From NCBI GenBank assembly GCA_947630735.1, contig CANRIR010000007.1, positions 1 through 64,000 on the forward strand: a DNA stretch of 64,000 nt. Reading direction: 5' to 3'. The position numbers and the translations under genes were made by a program. This stretch comes from an uncultured Marvinbryantia sp. Lineage in GTDB: Bacteria; Bacillota; Clostridia; Lachnospirales; Lachnospiraceae. This document shows, in pieces, positions 41,665-50,725 of this stretch (the stretch's first letter is position 1; every line of letters begins with the position of its first letter). The notes beneath the pieces are model-generated. The model searched no databases. It saw only the letters and a program-made list of their open reading frames with translations, and had not been told where the DNA came from.

Positions 41665-41693
41665 TTTACAAACATGTTAAAATTTGATAAACT
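41665..41693 (+). promoter_or_regulatory. Promoter upstream of the Asp23 gene and housekeeping block
   Basis: TTTACA (41665-41670) and TAAACT (41688-41693) are 17 bases apart in an AT-rich stretch. AAGGAGG stands before the ATG at 41769. It may drive the gene run that continues to recN. Confidence 0.6.
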
Positions 41694-41768
41694 ATCTGTA
41701 TTAGAAGCGAAAAGCCGCGAAACTGCGGTGCCGTTATAAAATCCTTTCAAGTAAGGAGGCTGGTTATC

Positions 41769-42158
41769 ATGGGAAAGGAAGAACGCCAGAACAGTAATTA
41801 TACCATTATGGACAAAGAAGGGGTAGGACAGGTCCAGATATCGAACGAGGTCATCACCATCATCGCGGGCCTGGCGGCCACGGAGACCAAGGGCGTGGCG
41901 AGCATGGCCGGAAACATTACCAACGAGCTGGTGAGCAGGATAGGCTTAAAGAGCCTATCCAAGGGCGTGAAGGTTACCATAGAGAACGGGGTCGTCAATG
42001 TGGATATGGCATTGAACCTCGACTATGGCTACAGCGTGCCGAAAACCAGTCAGAAAGTACAGGAGAAAGTAAAAGCTGCGATCGAGAACATGACGGGTCT
42101 GACGGTGGAAAACGTCAATATTAAAATTGCCAATGTGACCATGGAAGGCGGCAAATGA
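41769..42158 (+). CDS. Asp23/Gls24 family protein (YqhY-like)
   Basis: Protein of 129 residues of the Asp23/Gls24 (DUF322) family. The hallmark ISNEVITIIAGLAATETKGVASMAG and the C-terminal VQEKVKAAIENMTGLTVENVNIKI are clear. In Bacillus subtilis the relative YqhY is encoded before nusB and is linked to fatty-acid synthesis genes (accB, accC), which are absent here. Others in the family take part in envelope stress. No membrane helix is present. A hairpin at 42166-42199 separates it from nusB. Confidence 0.93.
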   Translation: MGKEERQNSNYTIMDKEGVGQVQISNEVITIIAGLAATETKGVASMAGNITNELVSRIGLKSLSKGVKVTIENGVVNVDMALNLDYGYSVPKTSQKVQEKVKAAIENMTGLTVENVNIKIANVTMEGGK

Positions 42159-42165
42159 TCTTTGG

Positions 42166-42207
42166 ATGGGGACCGTTGCAAACAGCTTGCAATAGTCCCA
42201 TTCTTTT
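42166..42207 (+). terminator. Attenuator-like hairpin between asp23-like gene and nusB
   Basis: GGGAC (42169-42173) pairs with GTCCC (42195-42199), and inside, TTGCAA (42176-42181) pairs with TTGCAA (42187-42192) around ACAGC. ATTCTTTTAT follows. The broken T-run suggests a partial terminator that lowers expression of nusB and later genes. Confidence 0.6.
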
Positions 42208-42221
42208 ATAGGAGCGGACAT

Positions 42222-42632
42222 ATGACCAGAAGAGAGCTCAGGGAGCATATTTTTAAACTTGTGTTTTTGCTGGAATTTTACCAGAAGGACGAGCTGAACA
42301 GCCAGGCCCAGCTCTACCTGGACGAGGTGGAGGAGGCTGCGCCGAACGCAGAGGACGCGGAATATATCTGCGGGAAATTTCACAAAATAGAGGAAAGTCT
42401 TCCGGAGGTGGACTACTGTCTGTCCAGGGAGTCTTCCGGCTGGAAGCTGAGCCGTATGAACAAGGTGGATCTGGCGATCCTGCGCCTTGCGGTCTACGAG
42501 ATCCTGAAGGATGAGGAGATCCCCGTGGGCGTTGCCATCAACGAGGCGGTGGAGCTTGCCAAAAAGTTCGGCGGCGACGACTCGCCCTCCTTTGTGAACG
42601 GGGTCCTGGCGAAAGTGGTAAGGATCAGATAA
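42222..42632 (+). CDS. nusB: Transcription antitermination factor NusB
   Basis: All-helical RNA-binding protein of 136 residues that acts with NusE (ribosomal S10) in antitermination at rRNA operons. The start MTRRELREHIFKLVFLLEF, the middle SRMNKVDLAILRLAVYEIL and the end VAINEAVELAKKFGGDDSPSFVNGVLAKV are typical. The ATG at 42222 follows AGGAGCGG. Length agrees with the family. A neighbouring folD, found here in Bacillus subtilis, is missing; xseA follows directly. Confidence 0.96.
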   Translation: MTRRELREHIFKLVFLLEFYQKDELNSQAQLYLDEVEEAAPNAEDAEYICGKFHKIEESLPEVDYCLSRESSGWKLSRMNKVDLAILRLAVYEILKDEEIPVGVAINEAVELAKKFGGDDSPSFVNGVLAKVVRIR

Positions 42633-42644
42633 GCGGGTAAGAGC

Positions 42645-43901
42645 ATGAAGAACGTATATTCCGTGGGTCAGATCAACCGCTACATCAAAAATATGTTCGC
42701 GGGGGATTTCCTTCTGAAGCGCGTCTATGTGAAGGGGGAAGTCTCCAACTGCAAATACCACATGTCGGGACACATCTACTTTTCCCTGAAGGATGAGACG
42801 GGCAGCATCGCATGCGTGATGTTTGCCGGGAACCGCACCGGGCTTGCCTTCCGCATGCAAGACGGACAGAGCGTGGTGGCCCTCGGCAGTATCTGCGTGT
42901 ACGAGCGGGACGGAAAATATCAGCTCTACGCGCAGGAGATCATCCTGGACGGGGCAGGTCTTCTGTACGAGCGGTTCGAGGCCCTGAAAAGAGAGCTGGG
43001 AGAAATGGGCATGTTTGCGCCGGAGTATAAGCGGCCCATCCCCGCCTACGCCCGGAAGATCGGCATTGTGACGGCGCCCACCGGGGCGGCCATCCGGGAT
43101 ATCCAGAACATCGCCGCGCGGCGCAACCCCTATGTGCAGCTGATCCTGTATCCGGCCCTGGTGCAGGGACAGGAGGCGGCCCCGTCCATCGTGCGGGGCA
43201 TCGAGACGCTGGACCGCTGCGGCGTGGATGTGATCATCGTGGGGCGGGGCGGCGGCTCCATCGAGGATCTGTGGGCGTTCAACGAGGAGAGCGTGGCCTA
43301 CGCCATTTTCCGCTGCCGGACGCCGGTCATCTCGGCGGTGGGGCACGAGACGGATTTTACCATAGCGGATTATGTGGCGGACCTGCGGGCCCCCACGCCC
43401 TCCGCGGCGGCGGAGCTGGCGGTGGCGGACGTGAGGGCGCTTCTGGAGCAGATCGAGCGCGGCAGGCTGCAGCTTGACCGGCGCATGGGGGATGTGCTGG
43501 CGGCGGCAAGGCTGCGCGCGGAGCACCTGCAGGGCAAGCTGGGCTTTTTAAGCCCCCAAAACCAGATCAGGGAGCAGCGCCAGCTTCTGATCGAAAAAGA
43601 GGAGAGGCTGCAGCATAGGATGAGCGGGATATTGGACGACAGGAAGCACAGGATGCTCCTTTGCATCGAGCGCCTGAAAGGGCTGTCGCCGCTTCACAAG
43701 CTGGAGCAGGGCTACTCCTATGTGACGGACGCCGCGGGGAGCGCGGTCACGAGCACGGCCCGGGTCTCGGCCGGGGACGCGCTGGAGATCTATGTGACGG
43801 ACGGCGTGATCCGCGCGCGGGTGACCGGCACGGGCACGGCGCCGATGTACGAAAAATACGGCCGGGGACGGAACGATAGCGAGGTGAGCACGGATGGCTG
43901 A
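42645..43901 (+). CDS. xseA: Exodeoxyribonuclease VII large subunit
   Basis: Large subunit of 418 residues. It has an N-terminal OB-fold (about residues 5-100, with VKGEVSNCKYHMSGHIYFSLKDE), a central catalytic domain (for example IGIVTAPTGAAIRDI and DVIIVGRGGGSIEDLWAFN, followed by PVISAVGHETDFTI) and a helical C-terminal part. With several XseB subunits it degrades single-stranded DNA. The C-terminus includes LEQGYSYV, also typical. Its stop overlaps the xseB start by 8 bases. Confidence 0.96.
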   Translation: MKNVYSVGQINRYIKNMFAGDFLLKRVYVKGEVSNCKYHMSGHIYFSLKDETGSIACVMFAGNRTGLAFRMQDGQSVVALGSICVYERDGKYQLYAQEIILDGAGLLYERFEALKRELGEMGMFAPEYKRPIPAYARKIGIVTAPTGAAIRDIQNIAARRNPYVQLILYPALVQGQEAAPSIVRGIETLDRCGVDVIIVGRGGGSIEDLWAFNEESVAYAIFRCRTPVISAVGHETDFTIADYVADLRAPTPSAAAELAVADVRALLEQIERGRLQLDRRMGDVLAAARLRAEHLQGKLGFLSPQNQIREQRQLLIEKEERLQHRMSGILDDRKHRMLLCIERLKGLSPLHKLEQGYSYVTDAAGSAVTSTARVSAGDALEIYVTDGVIRARVTGTGTAPMYEKYGRGRNDSEVSTDG

Positions 43902-44112
43902 GACACAGCGGGAACTGACCTTAGAGGAATCCTTTGCAAAACTGGATGAGATCCTGGAAAAGCTGGAGAGCCGCGAGATCGCGCTGGAGGAATCCTTTCA
44001 GATCTATCAGCAGGGCATGGAGCTTTTAAAGCAGTGCAATGAGAAGATCGACCGGGTGGAAAAGAAGATGAAGCTCATCAACGAGGAGGGCGGATTAAGT
44101 GAATTTTCATGA
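43894..44112 (+). CDS. xseB: Exodeoxyribonuclease VII small subunit
   Basis: Helical protein of 72 residues that binds the C-terminal part of XseA. The pattern LEESFAKLDEILEKLESREIALEESFQIYQQGMELLKQC is the standard XseB fold. It overlaps xseA at its start and ispA at its end, so all three genes are tightly coupled. Length agrees with the family (70-85). Confidence 0.95.
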   Translation: MAETQRELTLEESFAKLDEILEKLESREIALEESFQIYQQGMELLKQCNEKIDRVEKKMKLINEEGGLSEFS

Positions 44113-44986
44113 GGAGTTTGCCGCGCGCGCCGCGCAGGTGCAGAACATCGTGTACCGCTACCTGCCAAAGGAGCAGGGCTATCAGAGCACGCTGGCCGAG
44201 GCCGTGAATTACAGCATGACGGCCGGGGGCAAGCGGCTGCGGCCGATGCTCATGCTGGAGACATACCGGCTGTTCGGCGGGACGGAAAGGGTGGTGGAGC
44301 CCTTTATGGCGGCGATCGAGATGATCCACACCCACTCCCTGATCCACGACGACCTGCCGGCGCTGGACAACGATGAGTACCGCAGGGGCCGGAAGACCAC
44401 CCATGTCGCATACGGGGAAGCGATGGCCGTGCTGGCCGGGGACGCGCTCTTAAACCTCGCCTACGAGACGGCCTGCGGGGCCTTCTCCATGGATCCGGGG
44501 GACGGAAGGACGTGCCGCGCCATGGCGGTGCTCGCCAAAAAGACGGGCATCTGCGGGATGCTGGGCGGCCAGTCGGTGGACGTGCAGTCCGAGGGACAGG
44601 CCCTTTCCACGGAAAAGCTGGATTTCATCTACCGGCTGAAGACCGGCGCTCTTCTCGAGGCGCCCATGATGATCGGAGCGATCCTGGCGGGGGCGTCCCA
44701 AAAGGAAGTCGACGCGGCGGAGCAGATCGGCCGGGACATGGGCCTGGCGTTCCAGATCCAGGACGACATCCTGGATGTGACGGGGTCCAGCAGCGAGCTG
44801 GGCAAACCTGTCGGGAGCGATGAGAAAAACCACAAGACCACATATGTGACCGCAAAAGGGCTCGAGGCGGCAAAGCAGGAGACGCAGCGGCTCTCTTTGA
44901 GGGCCGTGGAGGCGCTCAAAAGCCTTCCCGGAGAAAATAAATTTTTGGAGGAACTGGTCGAGGCGCTGGCTTTCCGCCGAAATTGA
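44099..44986 (+). CDS. ispA: Polyprenyl synthetase (farnesyl/geranylgeranyl diphosphate synthase)
   Basis: Isoprenyl diphosphate synthase of 295 residues, making farnesyl diphosphate for quinone, carrier-lipid or carotenoid pathways. The first aspartate-rich motif is DDLPALD (about residues 83-89) and the second is QDDILD (about 222-227); GGKRLRP binds substrate. The start is GTG at 44099 after GAGGAGGG, inside the xseB end. dxs, which feeds the same pathway, follows 11 bases later. Confidence 0.95.
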   Translation: MNFHEEFAARAAQVQNIVYRYLPKEQGYQSTLAEAVNYSMTAGGKRLRPMLMLETYRLFGGTERVVEPFMAAIEMIHTHSLIHDDLPALDNDEYRRGRKTTHVAYGEAMAVLAGDALLNLAYETACGAFSMDPGDGRTCRAMAVLAKKTGICGMLGGQSVDVQSEGQALSTEKLDFIYRLKTGALLEAPMMIGAILAGASQKEVDAAEQIGRDMGLAFQIQDDILDVTGSSSELGKPVGSDEKNHKTTYVTAKGLEAAKQETQRLSLRAVEALKSLPGENKFLEELVEALAFRRN

Positions 44987-44997
44987 CAGGTGAGAAG

Positions 44998-46863
44998 ATG
45001 ATTCTGGACAGGATTCAAAAAGAGAACGACATCAAACAACTGAGCAGAGAAGAACTCCCGCAGCTTGCGGAGGAGATCCGGGCGTTTCTGATCGAGCGGA
45101 TCAGCGAGTGCGGCGGCCACCTGGGCTCCAATTTGGGCGTGGTGGAGCTCACCATGGCGCTTCACTTAAGTTTTACCCTGCCGTCGGATAAGATCATCTG
45201 GGATGTGGGGCACCAGTCCTATACACACAAACTCCTGACGGGGCGCCGGGACGGGTTTGCCACGCTGCGCAAATACGGCGGCATGAGCGGGTTCCCGAAG
45301 CACAGGGAGAGCGACTGCGACGCGTTCGACACCGGGCACAGCTCCACGTCCATATCCGCCGGGCTGGGGTACGCGCAGGCCCGCGACCTGCAGGGCGAGG
45401 AGTATTATGTGGTCTCCGTCATCGGGGACGGCGCCCTCACGGGCGGCATGGCGTGGGAGGCCATGAACAATGCCGCGCGCATGAACACCAACTTCATCAT
45501 TGTGCTGAACGACAACAACATGTCTATCTCCGAGAACGTGGGCGGTCTCTCCATGTACCTGAACACCGTGCGCACCAACGAGGGCTATATGAACCTGAAG
45601 GCTGGGGTGGAGAACACCCTCTCCAAGATCCCGGTGCACGGGGAAAACATCATCCGGCGGGTGCGCCGCACGAAGAACAGTATCAAACAGTTTTTTGTGC
45701 CGGGCATGCTCTTTGAGGAGATGGGGCTCACCTACCTGGGGCCGGTGGACGGCCACAGCATCGACCAGATGGTGCGGGTATTCCGCGAGGCGAAGCGTGT
45801 GAAGGGCGCCGTGCTGGTGCATGTCTGCACGCAGAAGGGACAGGGGTATGAGCCCGCCATGCGGCACCCCGCACGGTTCCACGGGGCCGAGCCCTTTGTG
45901 ATCGAGACGGGGCTGCCGAAAAAGAAGCGCCTGAAGGCAAACTATACGGACGTCTTCTCCACCGTGATGCGAAAGATGGGGGACCGCGAGCCGGACGTGG
46001 TGGCCATCACGGCGGCGATGCCGGACGGCACGGGGCTGAAGCGCTTTCAGATGAAATACCCGGAGCGTTTTTTTGACGTGGGGATCGCGGAGCAGCACGC
46101 CGTCACCTTCGCGGCCGGCATGGCGGCGGCCGGTCTGAGGCCGGTGGTCGCGGTGTACTCCTCTTTCCTGCAGCGCGCCTACGACCAGATCCTGCACGAC
46201 GTCTGCATCCAGAACCTGCATGTGGTCTTCGCCATCGACCGCGCGGGCCTGGTGGGGAGCGACGGCGAGACGCACCAGGGCATCTTCGACCTTTCCTATC
46301 TGTCGTCCATCCCGAATATGTGCGTCATGGCGCCGAAGAACAAGTGGGAGTTGTCGGACATGATGAAGTTCGCCGTCGGCTATGAGGGGCCCATCGCCCT
46401 GCGCTATCCGCGCGGCGAGGCCTACGACGGGCTTTCGAGGTTCCGCATGCCCATAGAGTACGGCAAAAGCGAGGTGCTGTACGACGAGGCGGAGATCGCT
46501 CTTCTGGCCGTGGGGAGCATGGTGAAGACCGCGGTGGAGGTGCGGGAGATGCTGCGCGGCATGGGCTATTCCTGCACGCTGGTGAACGCCAGGTTTGTAA
46601 AGCCCTTTGACGAGGAGCAGGTGATCGTGCTCCAAAAGGAACACAAGCTTCTGGTCACGATGGAGGAAAATGTGAAAAGCGGCGGGTTCGGCGAGGCGGT
46701 GCTGGACTATCTGAACGAGATCGGCAGCACGGTCAGGTTCCTCAACGTGTCCCTGCCGGACGACTATGTGGAGCACGGGAGCGTGGACATTCTGAAGGCC
46801 AATGCCGGGATCGACGCGGAGTCCGTGACAAAGAGGATCGTGGCGGAATACATCGGACTGTGA
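44998..46863 (+). CDS. dxs: 1-deoxy-D-xylulose-5-phosphate synthase
   Basis: Thiamine diphosphate enzyme of 621 residues that joins pyruvate and glyceraldehyde 3-phosphate, the first step of the MEP isoprenoid pathway. It has GHLGSNLGVVELTMALH, the thiamine-binding GDGALTGGMAWEAMNNA (from about residue 144), the transketolase-like FDVGIAEQHAVTFAAGMA and a C-terminal domain. The ATG at 44998 is preceded by AGGTGAG. Full length (about 620-640 usual). Neighbouring ispA places both early and later isoprenoid steps in one run. Confidence 0.97.
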   Translation: MILDRIQKENDIKQLSREELPQLAEEIRAFLIERISECGGHLGSNLGVVELTMALHLSFTLPSDKIIWDVGHQSYTHKLLTGRRDGFATLRKYGGMSGFPKHRESDCDAFDTGHSSTSISAGLGYAQARDLQGEEYYVVSVIGDGALTGGMAWEAMNNAARMNTNFIIVLNDNNMSISENVGGLSMYLNTVRTNEGYMNLKAGVENTLSKIPVHGENIIRRVRRTKNSIKQFFVPGMLFEEMGLTYLGPVDGHSIDQMVRVFREAKRVKGAVLVHVCTQKGQGYEPAMRHPARFHGAEPFVIETGLPKKKRLKANYTDVFSTVMRKMGDREPDVVAITAAMPDGTGLKRFQMKYPERFFDVGIAEQHAVTFAAGMAAAGLRPVVAVYSSFLQRAYDQILHDVCIQNLHVVFAIDRAGLVGSDGETHQGIFDLSYLSSIPNMCVMAPKNKWELSDMMKFAVGYEGPIALRYPRGEAYDGLSRFRMPIEYGKSEVLYDEAEIALLAVGSMVKTAVEVREMLRGMGYSCTLVNARFVKPFDEEQVIVLQKEHKLLVTMEENVKSGGFGEAVLDYLNEIGSTVRFLNVSLPDDYVEHGSVDILKANAGIDAESVTKRIVAEYIGL

Positions 46864-46876
46864 CGGAGAGGGCGAC

Positions 46877-47689
46877 ATGAAAGAGAGACTGGATATACTC
46901 CTGGTAAAGAGGGGCCTTGCCCCGTCCAGGGAAAAGGCGAAGGCCATGATCATGGCGGGCAGCGTGCTGGTGGACGGCGAGCGCGAGGACAAGGCGGGGA
47001 CCATGTTCCCGGAGACCGCCGATATCGCCGTCCGGGGGAACACGCTGAAATATGTGAGCCGCGGCGGCCTGAAGCTGGAGAAGGCCATGGAGTGCTTCGA
47101 CCTGTCTTTGCAGGGCAGGGTCTGCATGGACGTGGGGGCATCCACCGGGGGATTCACGGACTGCATGCTGCAAAACGGGGCGCAGAAGGTCTACGCCGTG
47201 GATGTGGGCTACGGGCAGCTGGACTGGAAGCTGCGCCAGGATCCGCGGGTCGTCTGCATGGAAAAGACCAATATCCGCTATGTGGAGCCAAAGGATGTGG
47301 GCGAACAGATCGCGTTTGCCTCCATAGACGTGTCGTTCATCTCTCTTACAAAGGTGCTGCTTCCCGTGCGGGAGCTTTTGACCGGAGACGGGGAGGTGGT
47401 CTGCCTGATCAAGCCGCAGTTTGAGGCGGGGCGCGAGAAGGTGGGCAAAAAGGGCGTCGTGCGCGACCCCGCGGTGCATGAGGAGGTCATCGAAAAGGTG
47501 GCATGCTATGCCGGCGAGATCGGCTTCGCGGCGCTGGAGCTGGAGTTTTCCCCGGTCAAGGGGCCGGAGGGGAACATCGAGTATCTGCTGCACCTGAAAA
47601 AGAACGCGCCGCCCGCAGATCCCCTCCCGGTAAAAGAGGTGGTGGACACGGCCCACAGGACACTGGACAGATCGGAGAAGACGGTATGA
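46877..47689 (+). CDS. tlyA: TlyA family rRNA methyltransferase
   Basis: Protein of 270 residues with an N-terminal S4 RNA-binding domain (about residues 1-60, starting ERLDILLVKRGLAPSREKAKAMIMAG) and a SAM-dependent FtsJ-like methyltransferase domain. The SAM loop reads DVGASTGGFTDCML (about residues 82-95), and IKPQFEAGREKVGKKGVVRD is typical. TlyA proteins methylate ribose 2'-OH positions of rRNA; some were earlier called haemolysins. Same position as yqxC in the Bacillus subtilis cluster. It overlaps nadK (ATGA). Confidence 0.94.
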   Translation: MKERLDILLVKRGLAPSREKAKAMIMAGSVLVDGEREDKAGTMFPETADIAVRGNTLKYVSRGGLKLEKAMECFDLSLQGRVCMDVGASTGGFTDCMLQNGAQKVYAVDVGYGQLDWKLRQDPRVVCMEKTNIRYVEPKDVGEQIAFASIDVSFISLTKVLLPVRELLTGDGEVVCLIKPQFEAGREKVGKKGVVRDPAVHEEVIEKVACYAGEIGFAALELEFSPVKGPEGNIEYLLHLKKNAPPADPLPVKEVVDTAHRTLDRSEKTV

Positions 47690-48543
47690 AAAAGTTTTAT
47701 ATCATCGCAAACAACAGCAAGGACCCGGAGCTTCGCGTGGCGGAGAAGATCCGGCAGTTCCTGACCGCGCTCGGCGCCGAGTGCGCGATCCGGGAATCCT
47801 TACATACCGATTCCGTGCACCGGTTTAAGTTTACCAACCCCGCAAAGGTGCCGCCGGACGCGGACTGCGTGCTGGTCTTGGGCGGGGACGGCACGGTCCT
47901 TCAGGCCTCCCGCGACCTGGTGGATCTGGACATCCCCCTGTTCGGCATCAATCTGGGCACCCTCGGCTACCTTGCGGAGGTGGGGGAGGAGCAGGCCGAG
48001 AGCGCGCTTTCCAGGATCGTCGCGGATGAGTACACCCTGGAGGAGCGCATGATGATCTCCGGCACGGTGTTCCACGACGAGAGGAGCACGGTTTCCGACA
48101 TCGCCCTCAACGACATCGTCATCGCCAGGTCTGGAAAGCTGCGCGTCCTGGATTTCCACATTTTTGTGAACGGCAGGTTCCTGAATTCCTACAGCGCGGA
48201 CGGCATCATCGTCTCCACGCCCACCGGTTCCACCGGCTACAACCTGTCGGCGGGAGGCCCCATCGTCGCGCCCGTGGCCTCCATGATCATGCTGACGCCC
48301 ATCGCGCCCCACACGCTGACGTCGCGCAGCGTCATCCTGCCGGATTCCGCCAGGGTGCGCATCGAGATCGGCCGGCGCGCGGGCAGTGAGACCGCGGACG
48401 CCACGTTCGACGGGGACACCAGCGTGGAAATGATCTGCGGGGATTACATCGAGATACGAAAATCCGACCGCAAGGTGCGATTTGTAAAAGTAGACCAGAT
48501 CAGTTTTCTGGAGATCCTCCGCAGAAAGATGAGCGGAGCGTAA
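47686..48543 (+). CDS. nadK: NAD kinase
   Basis: Kinase of 285 residues that makes NADP from NAD. The GGDGT motif (in CVLVLGGDGTVLQ, about residues 66-70), NLGTLGYLAEV and the conserved SADGIIVSTPTGSTGYNLSAGGPIVAP segment are present. The start overlaps the tlyA stop. Position between tlyA and argR is common in Clostridia. Length is normal. Confidence 0.96.
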   Translation: MKKFYIIANNSKDPELRVAEKIRQFLTALGAECAIRESLHTDSVHRFKFTNPAKVPPDADCVLVLGGDGTVLQASRDLVDLDIPLFGINLGTLGYLAEVGEEQAESALSRIVADEYTLEERMMISGTVFHDERSTVSDIALNDIVIARSGKLRVLDFHIFVNGRFLNSYSADGIIVSTPTGSTGYNLSAGGPIVAPVASMIMLTPIAPHTLTSRSVILPDSARVRIEIGRRAGSETADATFDGDTSVEMICGDYIEIRKSDRKVRFVKVDQISFLEILRRKMSGA

Positions 48544-48561
48544 CATTTTTTGGAGGGAGTT

Positions 48562-49014
48562 ATGAAAATTGAGAGACACGCAAAGATTGTGGAGCTGATC
48601 AGCCGGCAGGACATCGAGACCCAGGAAGACCTGGCCGAAAAGCTGAAGGAGTCCGGTTTCCAGGTAACCCAGGCGACGGTGTCCAGGGATATCCGCGAGC
48701 TGAAGCTGACCAAGATCTCGGTGAACGGAAAGCAGAAGTACGCCGTCATGGACGCCGTCAGCAGCGTGCTGGACGAAAAGTATCTGCGCGTTCTGCGGGA
48801 CGGCCTGGTGTCCATGGACATGGCCCAGAACATCCTGGTGATCCGCACGGTGGCCGGCATGGCCATGGCGGTGGCGGCGGCCATGGACGCCATGCACTGG
48901 CAGGAGATCGCCGGGTGCATCGCCGGGGACGACACCATTTTCTGCGCGGTCCGCAGCGTGGACGACACGCTGATCGTCATGGATAAAATTCGCAAAATGT
49001 TAGATGTGGAGTAG
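48562..49014 (+). CDS. argR: Arginine repressor ArgR/AhrC
   Basis: Transcription factor of 150 residues that senses arginine. The N-terminal winged helix (about residues 1-70, with IETQEDLAEKLKESGFQVTQATVSRDIRELKL) binds ARG boxes, and the C-terminal domain (about 80-150, with GCIAGDDTIFCAVRSVDD) forms the hexamer and binds arginine. The ATG at 48562 follows GGAGGGAG. In Bacillus subtilis ahrC also sits just before recN. It could act on the arcC gene at 33538, but the palindrome there does not resemble an ARG box to me. Confidence 0.95.
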   Translation: MKIERHAKIVELISRQDIETQEDLAEKLKESGFQVTQATVSRDIRELKLTKISVNGKQKYAVMDAVSSVLDEKYLRVLRDGLVSMDMAQNILVIRTVAGMAMAVAAAMDAMHWQEIAGCIAGDDTIFCAVRSVDDTLIVMDKIRKMLDVE

Positions 49015-49017
49015 TGT

Positions 49018-50697
49018 ATGTTAGTAAATCTGCATGTGAAAAACATGGCGCTCATCCGGGAGCTGGACGTTGATTTCGGCGAAGGGCTGAACATTCTCAC
49101 CGGGGAGACGGGCGCCGGAAAGTCCATATTGATCGGATCGATCAATGTGGCGCTTGGAATGCAAAATTTTAAGGGCTTTGCCAGGGAGGACGCAGATACG
49201 GCACTGGCGGAGCTGATTTTTTCCGTGGAGGACGAGGCCCTGCGCCAAAAGATCGAGGCGCTGGACATCCCGGTGGAGGACGGTCAGGTGATCATCAGCC
49301 GCCGCCTCTCCAACGGCCGCAGCATCAGCAAGGTAAACGGGGAGACCGTCCCGGTCTCCACGGTCCGCGAGCTGGCCGCGCTTTTGATCGACATCCACGG
49401 CCAGCACGAGCACCAGTCGCTCCTCTACCAGAAGAACCACCTGCGCATCCTGGACGAGTTTGCGAAGGAGGAGCTGAAAAGCTATAAAGAGACCGGCCGG
49501 GCGCTCTTTGAGGAGTACGCGGACCTGAAAAAAAAGATGGAGCGCTCCTCCCTGGACGAGGCGTCCAGAAAGAAGGAGGCCGATTTCCTGCAGTTTGAGG
49601 TGGACGAGATCGACGCCTGCGCCCTGCGGCCCGGGGAGGACGGGGAGCTGGAGCGGCGGTACCGGAAGATGGCGAACGCCAGAAAGATCGCTCAGGATGT
49701 CTCCGAGGCATATCAGATGACCGCGGAGGGACGGCCCTGCGCGTCGGATCTGGTGTCCTCCGGTCTGCAGAGGCTGCTCGCGGTGTCCTCTTATGACCGG
49801 GAGCTGGAGGGGTTTGCCGATCAGCTGGGCGAGATCGAAAATCTGCTGGCGGATCTCAACCGGGAACTCTCGGCCTATCTGGACGGCCTGACTTTTGATG
49901 AGACGGAATTTTTACAGATCGAAGAGCGTCTGGACAAGATCAATCATTTAAAATCAAAATACGGAGGCTCCATAGAGGAGATCCTTTCTTACCGGGACGA
50001 AAAAGAAACGCGTCTGCAGGAACTTCTGGATTACGATACATATATCGCGGATCTTGAGAAAAAATACAGGCAGAGCGAAAAAAAACTGCGGGAAAACGCG
50101 GAGGCGATGTCAAAGATCCGCTGCCGCTGCGCGGACCGGCTGGCGAAGGCCATCACGGAGCAGCTGCTGGATCTGAATTTTCTGGAGACCACCTTCACGG
50201 TCCGCGTGGAGCCGGGCACTTCTCTAAGGGCGGACGGTTTCGACGAGGTGTGCTTCCTCATCCGCCTGAACCCGGGCGCGCCTCTGCGGCCGCTGGCCGA
50301 GGTGGCTTCCGGCGGCGAGCTCTCCAGGATCATGCTGGCCATCAAGACGGTGATGGCCGCGGGCGATGAGATCCCGTCCCTGATCTTCGACGAGATCGAC
50401 GTGGGCATCAGCGGCAGGACGGCCCAGAAGGTCTCGGAAAAAATGGCGGTCATCGCGGCGAACCGCCAGGTGCTGTGCATCACGCACCTGGCCCAGATCG
50501 CGGCCATGGCGGACCATCACTATCTGATCGAAAAGTCCGTCCGTGATCAGTCCACCGTCACGTCCATCCGCCGTCTGGACCGCTTTGAGAGCGTCGAGGA
50601 GCTGGCGCGCATCTTAGGCGGGGCGAAGATCACGGACCTGACCCTGCAGAGCGCGCGCGAAATGAAGGAAATGGCAGACACAACAAAAAAATACTAG
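49018..50697 (+). CDS. recN: DNA repair protein RecN
   Basis: SMC-like ATPase of 559 residues acting early in double-strand break repair. Walker A is GETGAGKS (about 29-36), a coiled coil covers about 160-340, the signature ASGGELSRIMLAIK lies near 428-441 and Walker B SLIFDEIDVGISG near 460-472. It starts 3 bases after the argR stop. Length matches RecN (550-575). I see no SOS box immediately upstream. Confidence 0.96.
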   Translation: MLVNLHVKNMALIRELDVDFGEGLNILTGETGAGKSILIGSINVALGMQNFKGFAREDADTALAELIFSVEDEALRQKIEALDIPVEDGQVIISRRLSNGRSISKVNGETVPVSTVRELAALLIDIHGQHEHQSLLYQKNHLRILDEFAKEELKSYKETGRALFEEYADLKKKMERSSLDEASRKKEADFLQFEVDEIDACALRPGEDGELERRYRKMANARKIAQDVSEAYQMTAEGRPCASDLVSSGLQRLLAVSSYDRELEGFADQLGEIENLLADLNRELSAYLDGLTFDETEFLQIEERLDKINHLKSKYGGSIEEILSYRDEKETRLQELLDYDTYIADLEKKYRQSEKKLRENAEAMSKIRCRCADRLAKAITEQLLDLNFLETTFTVRVEPGTSLRADGFDEVCFLIRLNPGAPLRPLAEVASGGELSRIMLAIKTVMAAGDEIPSLIFDEIDVGISGRTAQKVSEKMAVIAANRQVLCITHLAQIAAMADHHYLIEKSVRDQSTVTSIRRLDRFESVEELARILGGAKITDLTLQSAREMKEMADTTKKY

Positions 50698-50698
50698 A

Positions 50699-50725
50699 GT
50701 ACATTTGCGAAATACTCACATACTA
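50699..50725 (+). promoter_or_regulatory. Possible forespore-type (sigma-F/G) promoter of spoIVB
   Basis: CATACTA (50719-50725) fits the -10 consensus CATnnTA of forespore sigma factors, and GTACA (50699-50703) is a four-of-five match to the -35 element, 15 bases upstream. spoIVB is a forespore gene in Bacillus subtilis. The match is suggestive only, and it overlaps the hairpin at 50707-50758. Confidence 0.4.

Noticed and set aside
45166-47166. Minus-strand open frame of 666 codons
   Set aside because: Antisense to dxs and tlyA, both certain genes. Composition (His, Val, Arg, Gln rich) is that of a shadow frame.
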